Shown: positions 49,852 to 58,002, counted from the stretch's first letter. The stretch is DNA of 64,000 nucleotides from Cyclobacteriaceae bacterium (GCA_027533395.1 JAPZUF010000010.1:1-64000); one strand, 5' to 3'. Notes: generated by a model from the letters alone, not told the origin. A program made the numbers and translations.

Positions 49852-51455
49852 TGATTACAACCAGCAATTATTTTCAACAACTACAGCATATCAATATCCA
49901 AACTTTACCAGAGCCTTTGCGAAAAGGTCATGACTTGGTCGTGAAAAGCACAGTAAATGGTACCAACTGGAATAACTACCAAAGTAGTGAAGGTATAAAA
50001 AAGGTAATCGACCTTTATTTACAAAAGCTAAACGAATACCACGGTCATAACACTACCTCTACAACCATTGAAGAACCCAAACAAAAGGTCAGTACTAAGG
50101 TTAGTTCTAAAGTAAAAGTAAATCCTCCTCAAAAGGTTAAAAAGGAAACTGATAAGAAATCATCAAAAGTAAAATCTAATTCGAATGTTGCTGCAAAGAA
50201 AGTGAGTCAAATTGGAGAGGAAATCAAATTCATCAAGCGATATGTTGCTCTTCACAATAAAATAAAAACTCCTAATGCAATATTGAGCTTCATCAAAGCT
50301 TTACAAAAAAGCATTGTGCAAAAACTCATTCGTAAAACTTCCCCACTCGCTAATGAAATAGAACTCATTCAAAACAAACTCATTCTTGCCTATAACAAAA
50401 TGAAAGGAGATGAGTCCTTTGCCATCAATGAATCAGATTTAAACAGACTCATTGGTATTGCCGGAGGCGAAGCTGTTTATCCATCAATACAAGCCTTGAA
50501 AAGATTTATTGGCTTACAAGGTAAAGATGATCCTAAAAAAATAAGCAGTTTCATTAAGTATTTGGAAACACTTGTAGCGAAAAAGAAAGTGCTTAGGGAT
50601 GACCCTTATGCTTACAAGTTAAATGAGATTTACAAAAGCTTAAAAAATAGAAGCAGTAGCAAAATCATGATTTCTAAAACTGACCTATCGGATTTGCAAG
50701 GGATCGTTAAAGCTTGCCAGTGCGACAAAAAATACAAAAGCCATAACCTTGGTAAAATTTACCACACTAATGGCAAGAAATTAAGAGCCTGCAAAAGTAA
50801 AACATATTCGGATGCCAGTCGAGGAGCATGCTCGCATAATAAAGGTTTAAGTGGCGTTTTAACCGCTGAAGAAATGGCAACCAGGCAACTGGATTTGTTA
50901 AGCTTTCAATCTTTTTGGTTTAACCTTTTCGGAAATCCAGCAAGAAACTTTACCATGATGTTTCATGGTGAACCTCACAATGGTAAGACCATCTTCCTTT
51001 TAAAGCTTGCTCAGTACCTTGCAGAAAGCTTTGGAAAGGTGCTGTATGTTTCAAGCGAAGAGTTTGCCTCACCTACAATGACCAAAAAGGTAAACGAATT
51101 CCTTAATCCATTACCGGAAAGGTTACACTTTGCTGAGAACCTTCACGACCCCGACCTTTCAGATTATCAGTTTATCATACTTGATTCAGTGAATGACCTT
51201 GGCTTAAAAATCAATACCTACAAGGAGCTTCGAAAGGAGCATCCAGATAAAGCCTTTGTTTTCATTTTGCAACACACTAAGGCCGGGGATTTTAAAGGAG
51301 GAAAAGATTGGGAACATATTTCAGAAATCGCAGGAGAGGTTATCAAAGGAGAAGTGAACATTACTAAAAACAGATATGCCCCTAAAAATCATGTCAACTT
51401 CTTTAAACAATTTGGTATCAAGTGGCAAGAACCTATTTATTCAAATAATTTTTAA
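49851..51455 (+). CDS. RecA-like ATPase with DUF3761-like Cys motif
   Basis: 534 residues coupled (TAATG) to the helicase gene. The lysine-rich stretch at 70-115 is probably disordered. A cysteine-rich segment, VKACQCDKKYKSHNLGKIYH then RACKSKTYSDASRGACSHNK, resembles the zinc-binding DUF3761 motif (RGACSH). The C-terminal 170 residues contain Walker A GEPHNGKT (373-380), Walker B FIILDSV near 440, and a RecA/KaiC-like core (VLYVSSEEF, AFVFILQHTK). In its place next to the helicase it likely serves replication or packaging; with no terminase elsewhere, packaging cannot be excluded. Which ATPase class it belongs to needs profile searches. Confidence 0.75.
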   Translation: MITTSNYFQQLQHINIQTLPEPLRKGHDLVVKSTVNGTNWNNYQSSEGIKKVIDLYLQKLNEYHGHNTTSTTIEEPKQKVSTKVSSKVKVNPPQKVKKETDKKSSKVKSNSNVAAKKVSQIGEEIKFIKRYVALHNKIKTPNAILSFIKALQKSIVQKLIRKTSPLANEIELIQNKLILAYNKMKGDESFAINESDLNRLIGIAGGEAVYPSIQALKRFIGLQGKDDPKKISSFIKYLETLVAKKKVLRDDPYAYKLNEIYKSLKNRSSSKIMISKTDLSDLQGIVKACQCDKKYKSHNLGKIYHTNGKKLRACKSKTYSDASRGACSHNKGLSGVLTAEEMATRQLDLLSFQSFWFNLFGNPARNFTMMFHGEPHNGKTIFLLKLAQYLAESFGKVLYVSSEEFASPTMTKKVNEFLNPLPERLHFAENLHDPDLSDYQFIILDSVNDLGLKINTYKELRKEHPDKAFVFILQHTKAGDFKGGKDWEHISEIAGEVIKGEVNITKNRYAPKNHVNFFKQFGIKWQEPIYSNNF

Positions 51456-51487
51456 TCATCAATCAGTTTTAAATTCATCAATTACTT

Positions 51488-51970
51488 ATGGAGACAAACG
51501 AAGGCGGAAACAAATCAAGAGTAGGCAATTTTTTATCTAAAGTGTTGGGAAAAGGAATAAACCAAACAGTAGACGCAATTGGAAATGCGATTGATAAAAT
51601 TGATCGCTCAGATGAAAAGCTAGAACTGCAATTGAAATATAAAGAGCTACTGGTAAACCTCGAAGGAGCATGTATCGATTATGAAAGCAAACTCATTGAA
51701 ACAAAATCAAAAATAATTGAATCCGAAACCAAAGGAGAAAGTTGGCTACAAAGAAACTGGAGACCCATGCTGATGTGCATCTGCATGTTTATCATCTTCA
51801 ATAACTATGTGCTTGTTCCATACTTTCAACTTCCGGTTACAACCTTAGATGATCACATCTGGACGTTGATGGAGCTTGGCGTAGGTGGTTATGTTGCGGG
51901 AAGATCGCTTGAGAAAATCAGTGAAAACCTTTCACCTGTTTTGCAGAATGCTAAAAGAAAAAAGCGCTAA
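51488..51970 (+). CDS. Holin of the 3TM family
   Basis: 160 residues. The second half is the Holin_3TMs pattern: NWRPMLMCICMFIIFNNYVL (WRP motif), then VPYFQLPVTTLDDHIWTLME, then LGVGGYVAGRSLEKI (GGYVxGRSxEK). The N-terminus is a coiled coil (KINDRSDEKLELQLKYKELL region). The family forms pores to release phage endolysins or gene-transfer particles. It sits on the opposite side of the element from the GH108 muramidase it probably serves. A strong bidirectional terminator overlaps its stop codon. Confidence 0.9.
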   Translation: METNEGGNKSRVGNFLSKVLGKGINQTVDAIGNAIDKIDRSDEKLELQLKYKELLVNLEGACIDYESKLIETKSKIIESETKGESWLQRNWRPMLMCICMFIIFNNYVLVPYFQLPVTTLDDHIWTLMELGVGGYVAGRSLEKISENLSPVLQNAKRKKR

Positions 51971-51987
51971 GAATTTCTTAGCGCTTT
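51961..51987. terminator. Bidirectional terminator between convergent genes
   Basis: Stem AAAGCGCTAAGAA/TTCTTAGCGCTTT (51961-51973 with 51975-51987) followed by ACTTTT on the plus strand; A-rich on the left so it works in both directions. It separates the holin gene from the convergent membrane-protein/integrase pair. Confidence 0.85.
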
Positions 51988-52007
51988 ACTTTTAAACTTC
52001 CTTTTAC

Positions 52008-52583
52008 TCAATGTTTAATTCCATTTAAGGAAGGTTTATAGCTTTTACCATTTTCAGCAATTTTTCGATAATACTTATGCGCTTTAGAAATGTGACCTTC
52101 TAAAGAACGCTTTGTTGGAAAAGGTCCAGCATTACATTCTTCACAGATGTATTCTACCTTTTTCACTTTATCTTCATTTAGTCTTTTATAGAATAACTCA
52201 CTAAGTTGCCAAACTGCAAGGGAATGACAGAAACATATTAAAAAACTTATTGCTGTAAGTTTCCCATTTAACATCGAAGGATCTTGGATACTTTGGAACC
52301 AATAATCATAATAAAAAGCGTTTATAAAAAAACTAATTATGGAATAGAACTTTCCAGTTGTTTTATATCCGTTAATAATGAAAACTAAAATGATGAATTC
52401 TATTACTCCAGCCAATGCTAATCCGTAAGCCCAATTCAAAAATGAATAACCATAAATAGTCATATCAATTTGATCTAATTCTTTAAACAAATGTCCTGCA
52501 TGCGGCACATACAAAAAGATTAAAGCCAATGCTCCGTGAAAAACAACTTCTTTGCTTTCCAGGTATTTTACTAATTTATTCAT
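52008..52583 (-). CDS. Four-TM membrane protein with C-terminal C2H2 zinc finger
   Basis: 191 residues. Membrane helices at about 14-30 (VFHGALALIFLYVPHAG), 52-71 (AYGLALAGVIEFIILVFIIN), 80-95 (FYSIISFFINAFYYDY) and 110-128 (TAISFLICFCHSLAVWQLS). A cytosolic C-terminus holds Cys147-x2-Cys150-x13-His164-x4-His169 (ICEECNAGPFPTKRSLEGHI), close to a classical C2H2 finger (x12 is more common). It overlaps the end of the integrase gene by 4 bases, so the pair is co-expressed. Membrane + zinc-finger proteins next to integrases are unfamiliar to me. Possible roles: phage exclusion or membrane tethering of DNA. Confidence 0.8.
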   Translation of the reverse strand: MNKLVKYLESKEVVFHGALALIFLYVPHAGHLFKELDQIDMTIYGYSFLNWAYGLALAGVIEFIILVFIINGYKTTGKFYSIISFFINAFYYDYWFQSIQDPSMLNGKLTAISFLICFCHSLAVWQLSELFYKRLNEDKVKKVEYICEECNAGPFPTKRSLEGHISKAHKYYRKIAENGKSYKPSLNGIKH

Positions 52584-53845
52584 ATTGCTTTTGATTGATT
52601 GGTTGATGTTGATTGTATAGAATTTGTTTTCTCGCCTAGTCTTTCGCGTAACACGCGCATATCTGCGCCAACTTTGATATCTAAAATCTTAGCATAGTGC
52701 TGCGTTGTTTTTAAATTTCTATGACCAAGCATTTTGCTAACGGTTTCAATTGGTACACCATTAGAAAGTGTAACCGTTGTAGCAAAAGTATGTCGTGCTG
52801 TGTGGAAAGTCATTTTCTTCGTGATACCACAAGCATCTGCTATTTCTTTTAAATAGCCATTCATTTTCTGATTGCTTAACACAGGTAACAATCTTCCTTT
52901 GTTCAAGCATGATGGTTCGTCTTTGTATCGATTGATAATCTCTAATGCTTGTGGAAGCAATGGAATTCGCGTAGCTGTATCTGTTTTTTGTCTGCTTGTC
53001 CAAATCCATTTCTCTCCATCAATACCGGTAGTTATTTCATCTCTGGAAAGTTTCTGCACATCTGCATACGCAAGCCCCGTGTAACAGCAGAAAATAAAAA
53101 TGTCACGTACTTGTTTTAATCTTTCAATTGAAAACTTCTTTTCAATGATGCTATCTAATTCCTCCTGGACTAAAAAGGGTCTTTCTATTTCACGCTTCGT
53201 CATTTTAAAGCCGACAAAGGGGTCGCTTGTTAACCAACCGTTTTTAATACAGATGTGAACGATCTTTTTAAAATTGGATAAGTACTTTACTGTTGTGTTA
53301 TGATCACACTTTCGCTCAGACTTTAAATAGAATTCATAGTTTGAGATAAATTCATAATTCAACTTTTTGACATCAATATCATTCACCTGGTATTTCCATT
53401 GCATGTAATCAACCGTGTGCTTTAAAGAAGTCTCATACCGCACAAAGGTTCGAGAGGCAAATTCTTTTCCAATCAAAGCTTTCATCTGAGCGTTATGCTC
53501 TTTGAATATTTCGATAATCATGCGTGGCTTCTCTACTTCAGTTCCATACCATTTGGCTTTAATAGCATCTAGAGTAACTTCTTTTCCTTCCTGCATTAAT
53601 TCGCGTTGCATGTCAAATGCTTTCATTTTGAAAGCATCAATCATGTGATTGATCTTTCTTGTCTCCTCAGTATTTGGCTTAAGCTTACCTGTTCTATCAG
53701 ACCAGTCTTTAAGCTTTGCAATCAGCTTTGTTGCAATCGTTAAACGCTTTTCATTGAGTATGATGCGCATGTAAATTGGGCTTTGCCCATCAGCATCTAC
53801 ACGGTCTTTTCGTGTGAAAAATGTAACTGAAATTGTTCTCGACAT
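52580..53845 (-). CDS. int: Tyrosine recombinase/integrase of the Bacteroidota type
   Basis: About 421 residues from the ATG at 53845, the usual family start (MSRTISVTFFTRKDRVDADG); an in-frame ATG at 53872 is an alternative. Arm-binding domain (N-terminal 90), SAM-like core-binding domain (about 110-215), catalytic domain with TFHTARHTFATT (His-x2-Arg), MLGHRNLKTTQHYA (His, Tyr nucleophile), and the region of the first catalytic arginine reading TGLAYADV, where an alanine replaces Arg, as seen in some Bacteroidota integrases such as IntDOT-like ones. It integrates the element next to tRNA-Ser; its gene lies 250 bases from the tRNA 3' end. Confidence 0.95.
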   Translation of the reverse strand: MSRTISVTFFTRKDRVDADGQSPIYMRIILNEKRLTIATKLIAKLKDWSDRTGKLKPNTEETRKINHMIDAFKMKAFDMQRELMQEGKEVTLDAIKAKWYGTEVEKPRMIIEIFKEHNAQMKALIGKEFASRTFVRYETSLKHTVDYMQWKYQVNDIDVKKLNYEFISNYEFYLKSERKCDHNTTVKYLSNFKKIVHICIKNGWLTSDPFVGFKMTKREIERPFLVQEELDSIIEKKFSIERLKQVRDIFIFCCYTGLAYADVQKLSRDEITTGIDGEKWIWTSRQKTDTATRIPLLPQALEIINRYKDEPSCLNKGRLLPVLSNQKMNGYLKEIADACGITKKMTFHTARHTFATTVTLSNGVPIETVSKMLGHRNLKTTQHYAKILDIKVGADMRVLRERLGEKTNSIQSTSTNQSKAI

Positions 53846-53946
53846 ATATCCCTTTGTTTGGTTGTTAAACATACCGTTTTCGAGGTGGTGAAATCAAGAT
53901 GTTCATTAGATGAATATGTTGATTATCAGTGTTTTACCTCGAATCC

Positions 53947-53994
53947 GTAACCAAGATTTTTGAAAAATCTTCTGGTTACCGATTGGTTACCGAG
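53947..53994. repeat. Integrase arm-type repeats near attachment site
   Basis: Direct repeats CTGGTTACCGA (53972-53982) and TTGGTTACCGA (53983-53993), plus an inverted near-copy (CCGTAACCAAG, 53946-53955 region). GTAACCAAGATTTTT / AAAAATCTT..GGTTAC (53947-53979) form an inverted repeat. Short repeats between integrase and tRNA fit arm-type binding sites. Confidence 0.6.
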
Positions 53995-54037
53995 CAAATG
54001 GGATTTTTTGGTTGATTTTGGGTAGCCCCAGAAACAA

Positions 54038-54070
54038 AAAACCCCGAAATTTTTAAGATTTCGGGGTTTT
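54038..54070 (-). terminator. Intrinsic terminator of tRNA-Ser
   Basis: Stem AAAACCCCGAAAT (54038-54050) and ATTTCGGGGTTTT (54058-54070). Read leftward after the tRNA, the hairpin ends in a T-run, as for a Rho-independent terminator. It lies 24 bases from the tRNA 3' end, between tRNA and integrase. Confidence 0.8.
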
Positions 54071-54093
54071 AGCTGATTTTGTTAATCGATTCG

Positions 54094-54178
54094 CAGAGGA
54101 GGAGGGATTCGAACCCCCGGACGCTTTCACGTCTCCGGTTTTCAAGACCGGTGCAATAAACCGCTCTACCACTCCTCT
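54094..54178 (-). tRNA. tRNA-Ser(UGA), host attachment gene
   Basis: 85 bases on the minus strand. Acceptor stem AGAGGAG/CTCCTCT, discriminator G, no encoded CCA. T-arm GGGGG-TTCGAAT-CCCTC. Anticodon stem CCGGT/ACCGG with loop CTTGAAA, so anticodon UGA (serine, UCA codon). Long variable arm as in class II serine tRNAs. The 3' end faces the integrase, so the mobile element sits immediately 3' of the gene. No second copy of the 3' end is seen in the window. Confidence 0.95.
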
Positions 54179-54215
54179 GTTTGTGTTTGGTCGGGTTTAC
54201 CGTTTTTTAGGGTCA

Positions 54216-54246
54216 CAAAAGTATAACTTCTGTTTTACTCTTGCAA
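54216..54246 (-). promoter_or_regulatory. Bacteroidota-type promoter of the tRNA-Ser gene
   Basis: On the minus strand: TTG (54246-54244), 20-base spacer, then TACTTTTG (54223-54216), matching the Bacteroidota -33 TTG / -7 TAnnTTTG consensus with the expected spacing. Transcription would begin about 30 bases before the tRNA. Confidence 0.75.
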
Positions 54247-54262
54247 GCCTTGCCCCTCATCT

Positions 54263-55786
54263 TTATTCTTCCGCAAAATCAATAAAAGTCTTTTTCAATA
54301 GTTTTAGATCTTCTTTGTTTTGCCGCTTTTCTTGGGCATCTATTTCTAACAATACAAGTCGCTGGTCGTTCATGGCTGCACGTAACTTGTCTATGTCTTT
54401 TTCAAAATCTAAGTTTCTTCTGGCCGATTTCAGCGCGTATTTCTTAGCAAATTCATCGCCTACCGACTGCACTTTGTTTCTTAATTCAATATCTATTTTA
54501 ATCTTTTCTAAAATAGCTTCTTTAGAGCGGCCTATTACTTCTGTCGCCTCTAGGGTGCCTAAAGTAAGTACAGTTGTTCCGCCTATGCTGCTTACTACTT
54601 TCGCCTGGTCGGCCTCAAAGGCTAATGGAGATACACCCGTAACCGCTCCCAACGATGCGTTTAAAATCGAGCGATGTTTCTTGCCTTTTCTCGCTTTCTT
54701 ATAATCCACATTTAACTGTTTTTGAGTTTGATCTAAAATGGTAATTAACTGTGCTGCCGACCATAACGTACTCTTATACTTCATGTATTGCAAAGCATCT
54801 TTTTCTATTAAATTCTCTGCATCCAACACGCGTATCTTCAATCGCTTTTGCGAGCGATTGTTGGATTTATCTAACACAAAAAAAGTAAACTGAACTTCTA
54901 TTTGTTTCTGACTTTCATTCACAAAATCGTAGCCGGGCGTCCAGATAAATTCGTTTTGTAAAAGTGTGTTTTCCTGAAAAGCTGTTTTAGGTACACGCAA
55001 ATCGGTGGCAACAAATCCGGAGCTGCGGATGTTATCATCTCCATTAGGATCTGATAAATATAACTTCAGATTAATGGTTTCGTCTTCTTTTATAGTAAGA
55101 AAGGTATCAGCCGGTACAACTAGTATTTCGGGTGGAAGGTCTTGCTGTGTTTGCGCTATTTTAATACGAGCTTTTGTTTCGGCTTTCTCGGGCTGATCTT
55201 GAACAATAAAGGTAACAAACTGCGGATTATTCTTTAATCCATTAAACTGAGATTTTGAAGGTTTCCAAGTGAGTAAACCTTGAGAACTTAGTGTGGCGTC
55301 TTCTGGCATTTCAGAAACGATACTCTTAAAAACAATTGGGTCGCCATCGGGGTCGCTCACGTAATCAGCAGGTATTTGATACGTGTTAAGGGTGGCTTGC
55401 TTGACATAAAACACTGGCAATTCTTCTACTATCGGTGCACGGTTTTGGTGTGCAAGTTTTAGTGTGATATTGCGCTGTACCTTTTGTGTTTCGCTGTTAG
55501 AGGCAAAAAAGTTAAATGTAAACTCTTTCTGCTTTTCTATTCTATCAACCAGATTAAAACCAGGTTTCCAATAAAAGTTATCCGTAGAATCGATACCGAA
55601 CTCACCAAAGTTGATATCAGCCTCCACCCAAATTTTACTCCACCCGTTTTTCTTAATGGGTATTTTAATGTTTTCTCCTTCAGCATACCACTTTTGCACG
55701 TATTCGGGAGCAATAATAATTTCTTGTCCGAATACTTTCGTAAACGTGATTGATGAAAAGATGACAAAAATCCAAAATGCCTTCAA
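54263..55786 (-). CDS. Secreted Ig/cadherin-like protein, function unknown
   Basis: 507 residues with a signal peptide (MKAFWIFVIFSSITFTKVFGQ). Four Ig/cadherin-like modules: a first around 25-110, then DYVSDPDGDPIVFKSIVSEM with LSSQGLLTWKPSKSQFNGLK, then EILVVPADTFLTIKEDETIN ... LSDPNGDDN, each with 'D-P-x-G-D' calcium-type turns and a W-x-P-x motif (FYWKPGFNL, LLTWKPS, FIWTPGYDF). The C-terminal 170 residues are helical with Ala/Gly-rich segments (ILNASLGAVTGVSPLAFEAD). It is the first host-side gene after the tRNA and likely an envelope protein. Similar proteins occur throughout the Cytophagales, but I cannot name a function. Confidence 0.85.
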   Translation of the reverse strand: MKAFWIFVIFSSITFTKVFGQEIIIAPEYVQKWYAEGENIKIPIKKNGWSKIWVEADINFGEFGIDSTDNFYWKPGFNLVDRIEKQKEFTFNFFASNSETQKVQRNITLKLAHQNRAPIVEELPVFYVKQATLNTYQIPADYVSDPDGDPIVFKSIVSEMPEDATLSSQGLLTWKPSKSQFNGLKNNPQFVTFIVQDQPEKAETKARIKIAQTQQDLPPEILVVPADTFLTIKEDETINLKLYLSDPNGDDNIRSSGFVATDLRVPKTAFQENTLLQNEFIWTPGYDFVNESQKQIEVQFTFFVLDKSNNRSQKRLKIRVLDAENLIEKDALQYMKYKSTLWSAAQLITILDQTQKQLNVDYKKARKGKKHRSILNASLGAVTGVSPLAFEADQAKVVSSIGGTTVLTLGTLEATEVIGRSKEAILEKIKIDIELRNKVQSVGDEFAKKYALKSARRNLDFEKDIDKLRAAMNDQRLVLLEIDAQEKRQNKEDLKLLKKTFIDFAEE

Positions 55787-55825
55787 GTTTTAATCCGTTA
55801 GATTTAAGGCTGCAAATTTACAAAC

Positions 55826-56167
55826 ATGCCCGCACCAAAAAAGCCAAAAAAAGATTTGAGTAACTTCTTTAGCGATGTTTATGAAGTAGCCAAGTTAATC
55901 CCCAAAGGTCGCCTCACCAGTTATGGTGCTATTGCTAATTATCTGGGTACAAAAGGCAGCGCGCGCATGGTGGGTTGGGCCTTACACGGTTGCCCCAAAA
56001 ATGTTCCGGCACACAGGGTTCTCAACCGAATTGGATTGTTAACAGGCAAACATCATTTTGGTGGCAACCGCATGCAGAAACTTTTGGAAAAAGAAGGTCA
56101 TACCATCCGAAAAGACCAAGTTGTAGATTTTAAGAAGAAGTATTGGGACCCGGCTCTTGAGCTATGA
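55826..56167 (+). CDS. Alkyltransferase-like protein (ATL)
   Basis: 113 residues, homologous to the O6-alkylguanine-DNA alkyltransferase C-terminal domain: VYEVAKLIPKGRLTSYGAIA, GSARMVGWALHGCPKNVPAH, RVLNRIGLLTGKHHFGG. The active-site PCHR becomes PAHR (Ala62 replaces Cys), the defining trait of ATL proteins, which bind alkylated DNA and hand it to nucleotide-excision repair instead of removing the alkyl group. The length suits single-domain ATLs. It starts 39 bases from the divergent secreted-protein gene. Confidence 0.93.
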   Translation: MPAPKKPKKDLSNFFSDVYEVAKLIPKGRLTSYGAIANYLGTKGSARMVGWALHGCPKNVPAHRVLNRIGLLTGKHHFGGNRMQKLLEKEGHTIRKDQVVDFKKKYWDPALEL

Positions 56168-56267
56168 TTTCAAACTTAGAATCCTTATTCCCAAACTAAG
56201 AAATTAAAATTCATATTCTTGTGAAAAAGCACATTTTCCCGCTTGGCATAGCTTTCGCCTTATAGGT

Positions 56268-56357
56268 TGAAAGAAAAGACGAGCCTTCGGGCCTCTCAAA
56301 ATAAGTGGGGTTGGTTTTAATCGGGAAAGGCGTGCCGCGAGGCCGCCTTTCTTCTTT
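56268..56357. terminator. Terminator hairpins between ATL and symporter genes
   Basis: Two hairpins. GAGCC-TTCG-GG(c)CTC at 56281-56295, followed leftward by GTCTTTTCTTTC (symporter direction). AAAGGCG...CGCCTTT at 56326-56350 with inner GCC-GCGA-GGC, followed rightward by CTTCTTTTTAG (ATL direction). Together they form a bidirectional terminator region. Confidence 0.6.
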
Positions 56358-57809
56358 TTAGGATTGTTCCGCCTTTTTAGAAACAAGCCATAAACCTGCG
56401 TAGGTAATCAAGCCGTTTACAATCAAAATTTCTAAGCCGATTTTAAACTCGTTAAACCAAATCGGCACAAAGTAATTTAGGCCATATGATAGCAATGGCG
56501 ATAATATGCACACGAGTGGAACCAAAATACCTTTTACTTTTCTGTTATTGCTTAAACCAAACGCAAACAAACCGAGTAGCGGACCATAGGTATACCCTGC
56601 CACATTTAAAACAGCATCAATAACAGAGCGTTCATTGATTTCTTTAAACACTAAAATGATTATCAGAAACAAAACAGAAAAGCCAACATGTACCCACCAC
56701 TTTTGTTTCGACCTAACTTTTTCTTCTTTGTTTTTAAAGTTGAGAAAGTCGATGCAAAAAGAAGTTGTTAAACCAGCTAGAGCTGAGTCTGCGCTGGCGT
56801 ACGAACTGGCGATGATTCCTAATAAAAAGAAAACACCTGCCACTAAACCAAATTCACTTAATGCTAAGGTTGGAAATAAAGCATCTGAACTTGATGGAAG
56901 GGCAATACCTTTAACGCTACTATATAAGTAAAGTAGCGCTCCAAGTGTTAGGAAAAGTAAGTTTACAAAAACCAAAATCAAACTAAACCAAAACATGTTT
57001 TTTTGTGCTTCGCCTATATTTTTACAAGTCAAATTCTTTTGCATTATCTCTTGGTCCATGCCCGTCATGGTGATGGCAATAAATGCACCGGCTAAAAATT
57101 GTTTCGGAAACCAAAGTGTAGATTTATAGTCAGTCCAATGGAATATAGTGGCATACTCACTATTGCTAACTTGGATAATCATTTCGGATAAACTCCAACC
57201 TAGTTTATGTGAGATCATGTAAATACAAATGACAACAGCTGATACTAAAAAAAACGTTTGAAAGGTATCTGTCCACACAATGGTTTTAATGCCTCCTCTA
57301 AAAGTGTAAATCCAGATTAATAAAATAGTGGTGATAACTGTTACAGCAAATGGAATTTGCCAGGCATCGAATAAAAATAATTGTAAAACGGTGGCAGCTA
57401 AATACAATCTCAGAGAAGAACCGATGGTGCGCGAAACTAAAAAAAAGAATGCACCTGTTTTGTAGGTAATGTTATCGAAGCGTTGTTCTAAATAAGTGTA
57501 GATTGAAACCAGTTGCAAGCGGTAATACAAGGGCATTAAAATCCCCATGATTACCCAATAGCCAACCAAATACCCCAACACCAACTGAAAATACCCGAAT
57601 CCAATTTTACCTACATTACCCGGCACTGAAATAAAAGTTACGCCACTAAGGCTGGCGCCAATCATTCCAAAAGCTACTAGATACCAAGGTGATTGTCGGT
57701 TGCCCGTAAAAAAAGTTTCTGTATTTGCACCTTTAGAAGTAACATAAGAAATGCCGATTAACGCAGCGAAATAAAGGGCCATGATGCCGGCAACAAGTTC
57801 TGGTGTCAT
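56358..57809 (-). CDS. Sodium:solute symporter (SSS family)
   Basis: 483 residues, about 13 hydrophobic helices. The start MTPELVAGIMALYFAALIGIS, and blocks TFFTGNRQSPWYLVAFGMIG, LSGVTFISVPGNVGKIGFGY, YTFRGGIKTIVWTDTFQTFF, ITMTGMDQEIMQKNLTCKNI and SSYASADSALAGLTTSFCID match the SSS family, which couples solute uptake to sodium entry. The substrate is unclear (sialate, proline, glucose and others are transported by relatives). Ends close to a terminator hairpin. Inner-membrane protein. Confidence 0.93.
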   Translation of the reverse strand: MTPELVAGIMALYFAALIGISYVTSKGANTETFFTGNRQSPWYLVAFGMIGASLSGVTFISVPGNVGKIGFGYFQLVLGYLVGYWVIMGILMPLYYRLQLVSIYTYLEQRFDNITYKTGAFFFLVSRTIGSSLRLYLAATVLQLFLFDAWQIPFAVTVITTILLIWIYTFRGGIKTIVWTDTFQTFFLVSAVVICIYMISHKLGWSLSEMIIQVSNSEYATIFHWTDYKSTLWFPKQFLAGAFIAITMTGMDQEIMQKNLTCKNIGEAQKNMFWFSLILVFVNLLFLTLGALLYLYSSVKGIALPSSSDALFPTLALSEFGLVAGVFFLLGIIASSYASADSALAGLTTSFCIDFLNFKNKEEKVRSKQKWWVHVGFSVLFLIIILVFKEINERSVIDAVLNVAGYTYGPLLGLFAFGLSNNRKVKGILVPLVCILSPLLSYGLNYFVPIWFNEFKIGLEILIVNGLITYAGLWLVSKKAEQS

Positions 57810-58002
57810 GTTGCAAGTTTAGGAAAATAATTGAAGTTTATTGAAATAAGCATTTCTATTAAAATTAAGTTAAATGAGTCTCCGACTTAAATCAGAAACT
57901 TGCGTTATCTAAACATTTTCTATTTAAAATTTTCTATACACAAAACATTTCACCCTTTAAAATCCTTTTTATTCTGCTCACATCAATTAGTATCTTTGTG
58001 GC
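57810..58002. other. Divergent intergenic region, promoter of clpS
   Basis: About 190 bases. It holds a TATCTTTG box at 57991-57998, a perfect TAnnTTTG -7 element, 4 bases before the clpS ATG (58003). No gene seen. Confidence 0.7.

Larger units (their letters stand above)
8177..54093. mobile_element. Integrated element with virion-like, defence and replication modules (left end uncertain)
   Basis: The right end is defined by the integrase at 52.6-53.8 kb, putative arm-type repeats, and the tRNA-Ser 3' end. Inside lie virion-like genes, a holin/muramidase pair, a phage-type S24 repressor, and four to five defence systems. The left limit is only a guess at the HTH gene; the element may extend beyond the window or stop earlier, and I found no copy of the tRNA end to fix it. 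Confidence 0.6.

Noticed and set aside
56215-56357. Small RNA between ATL and symporter
   Set aside because: The GC-rich hairpins are explained as terminators of two convergent genes; no promoter for an RNA was seen.
56204-56386. Minus-strand 60-codon frame at the end of the symporter gene
   Set aside because: It spans the terminator hairpins and overlaps the symporter stop; not a gene.
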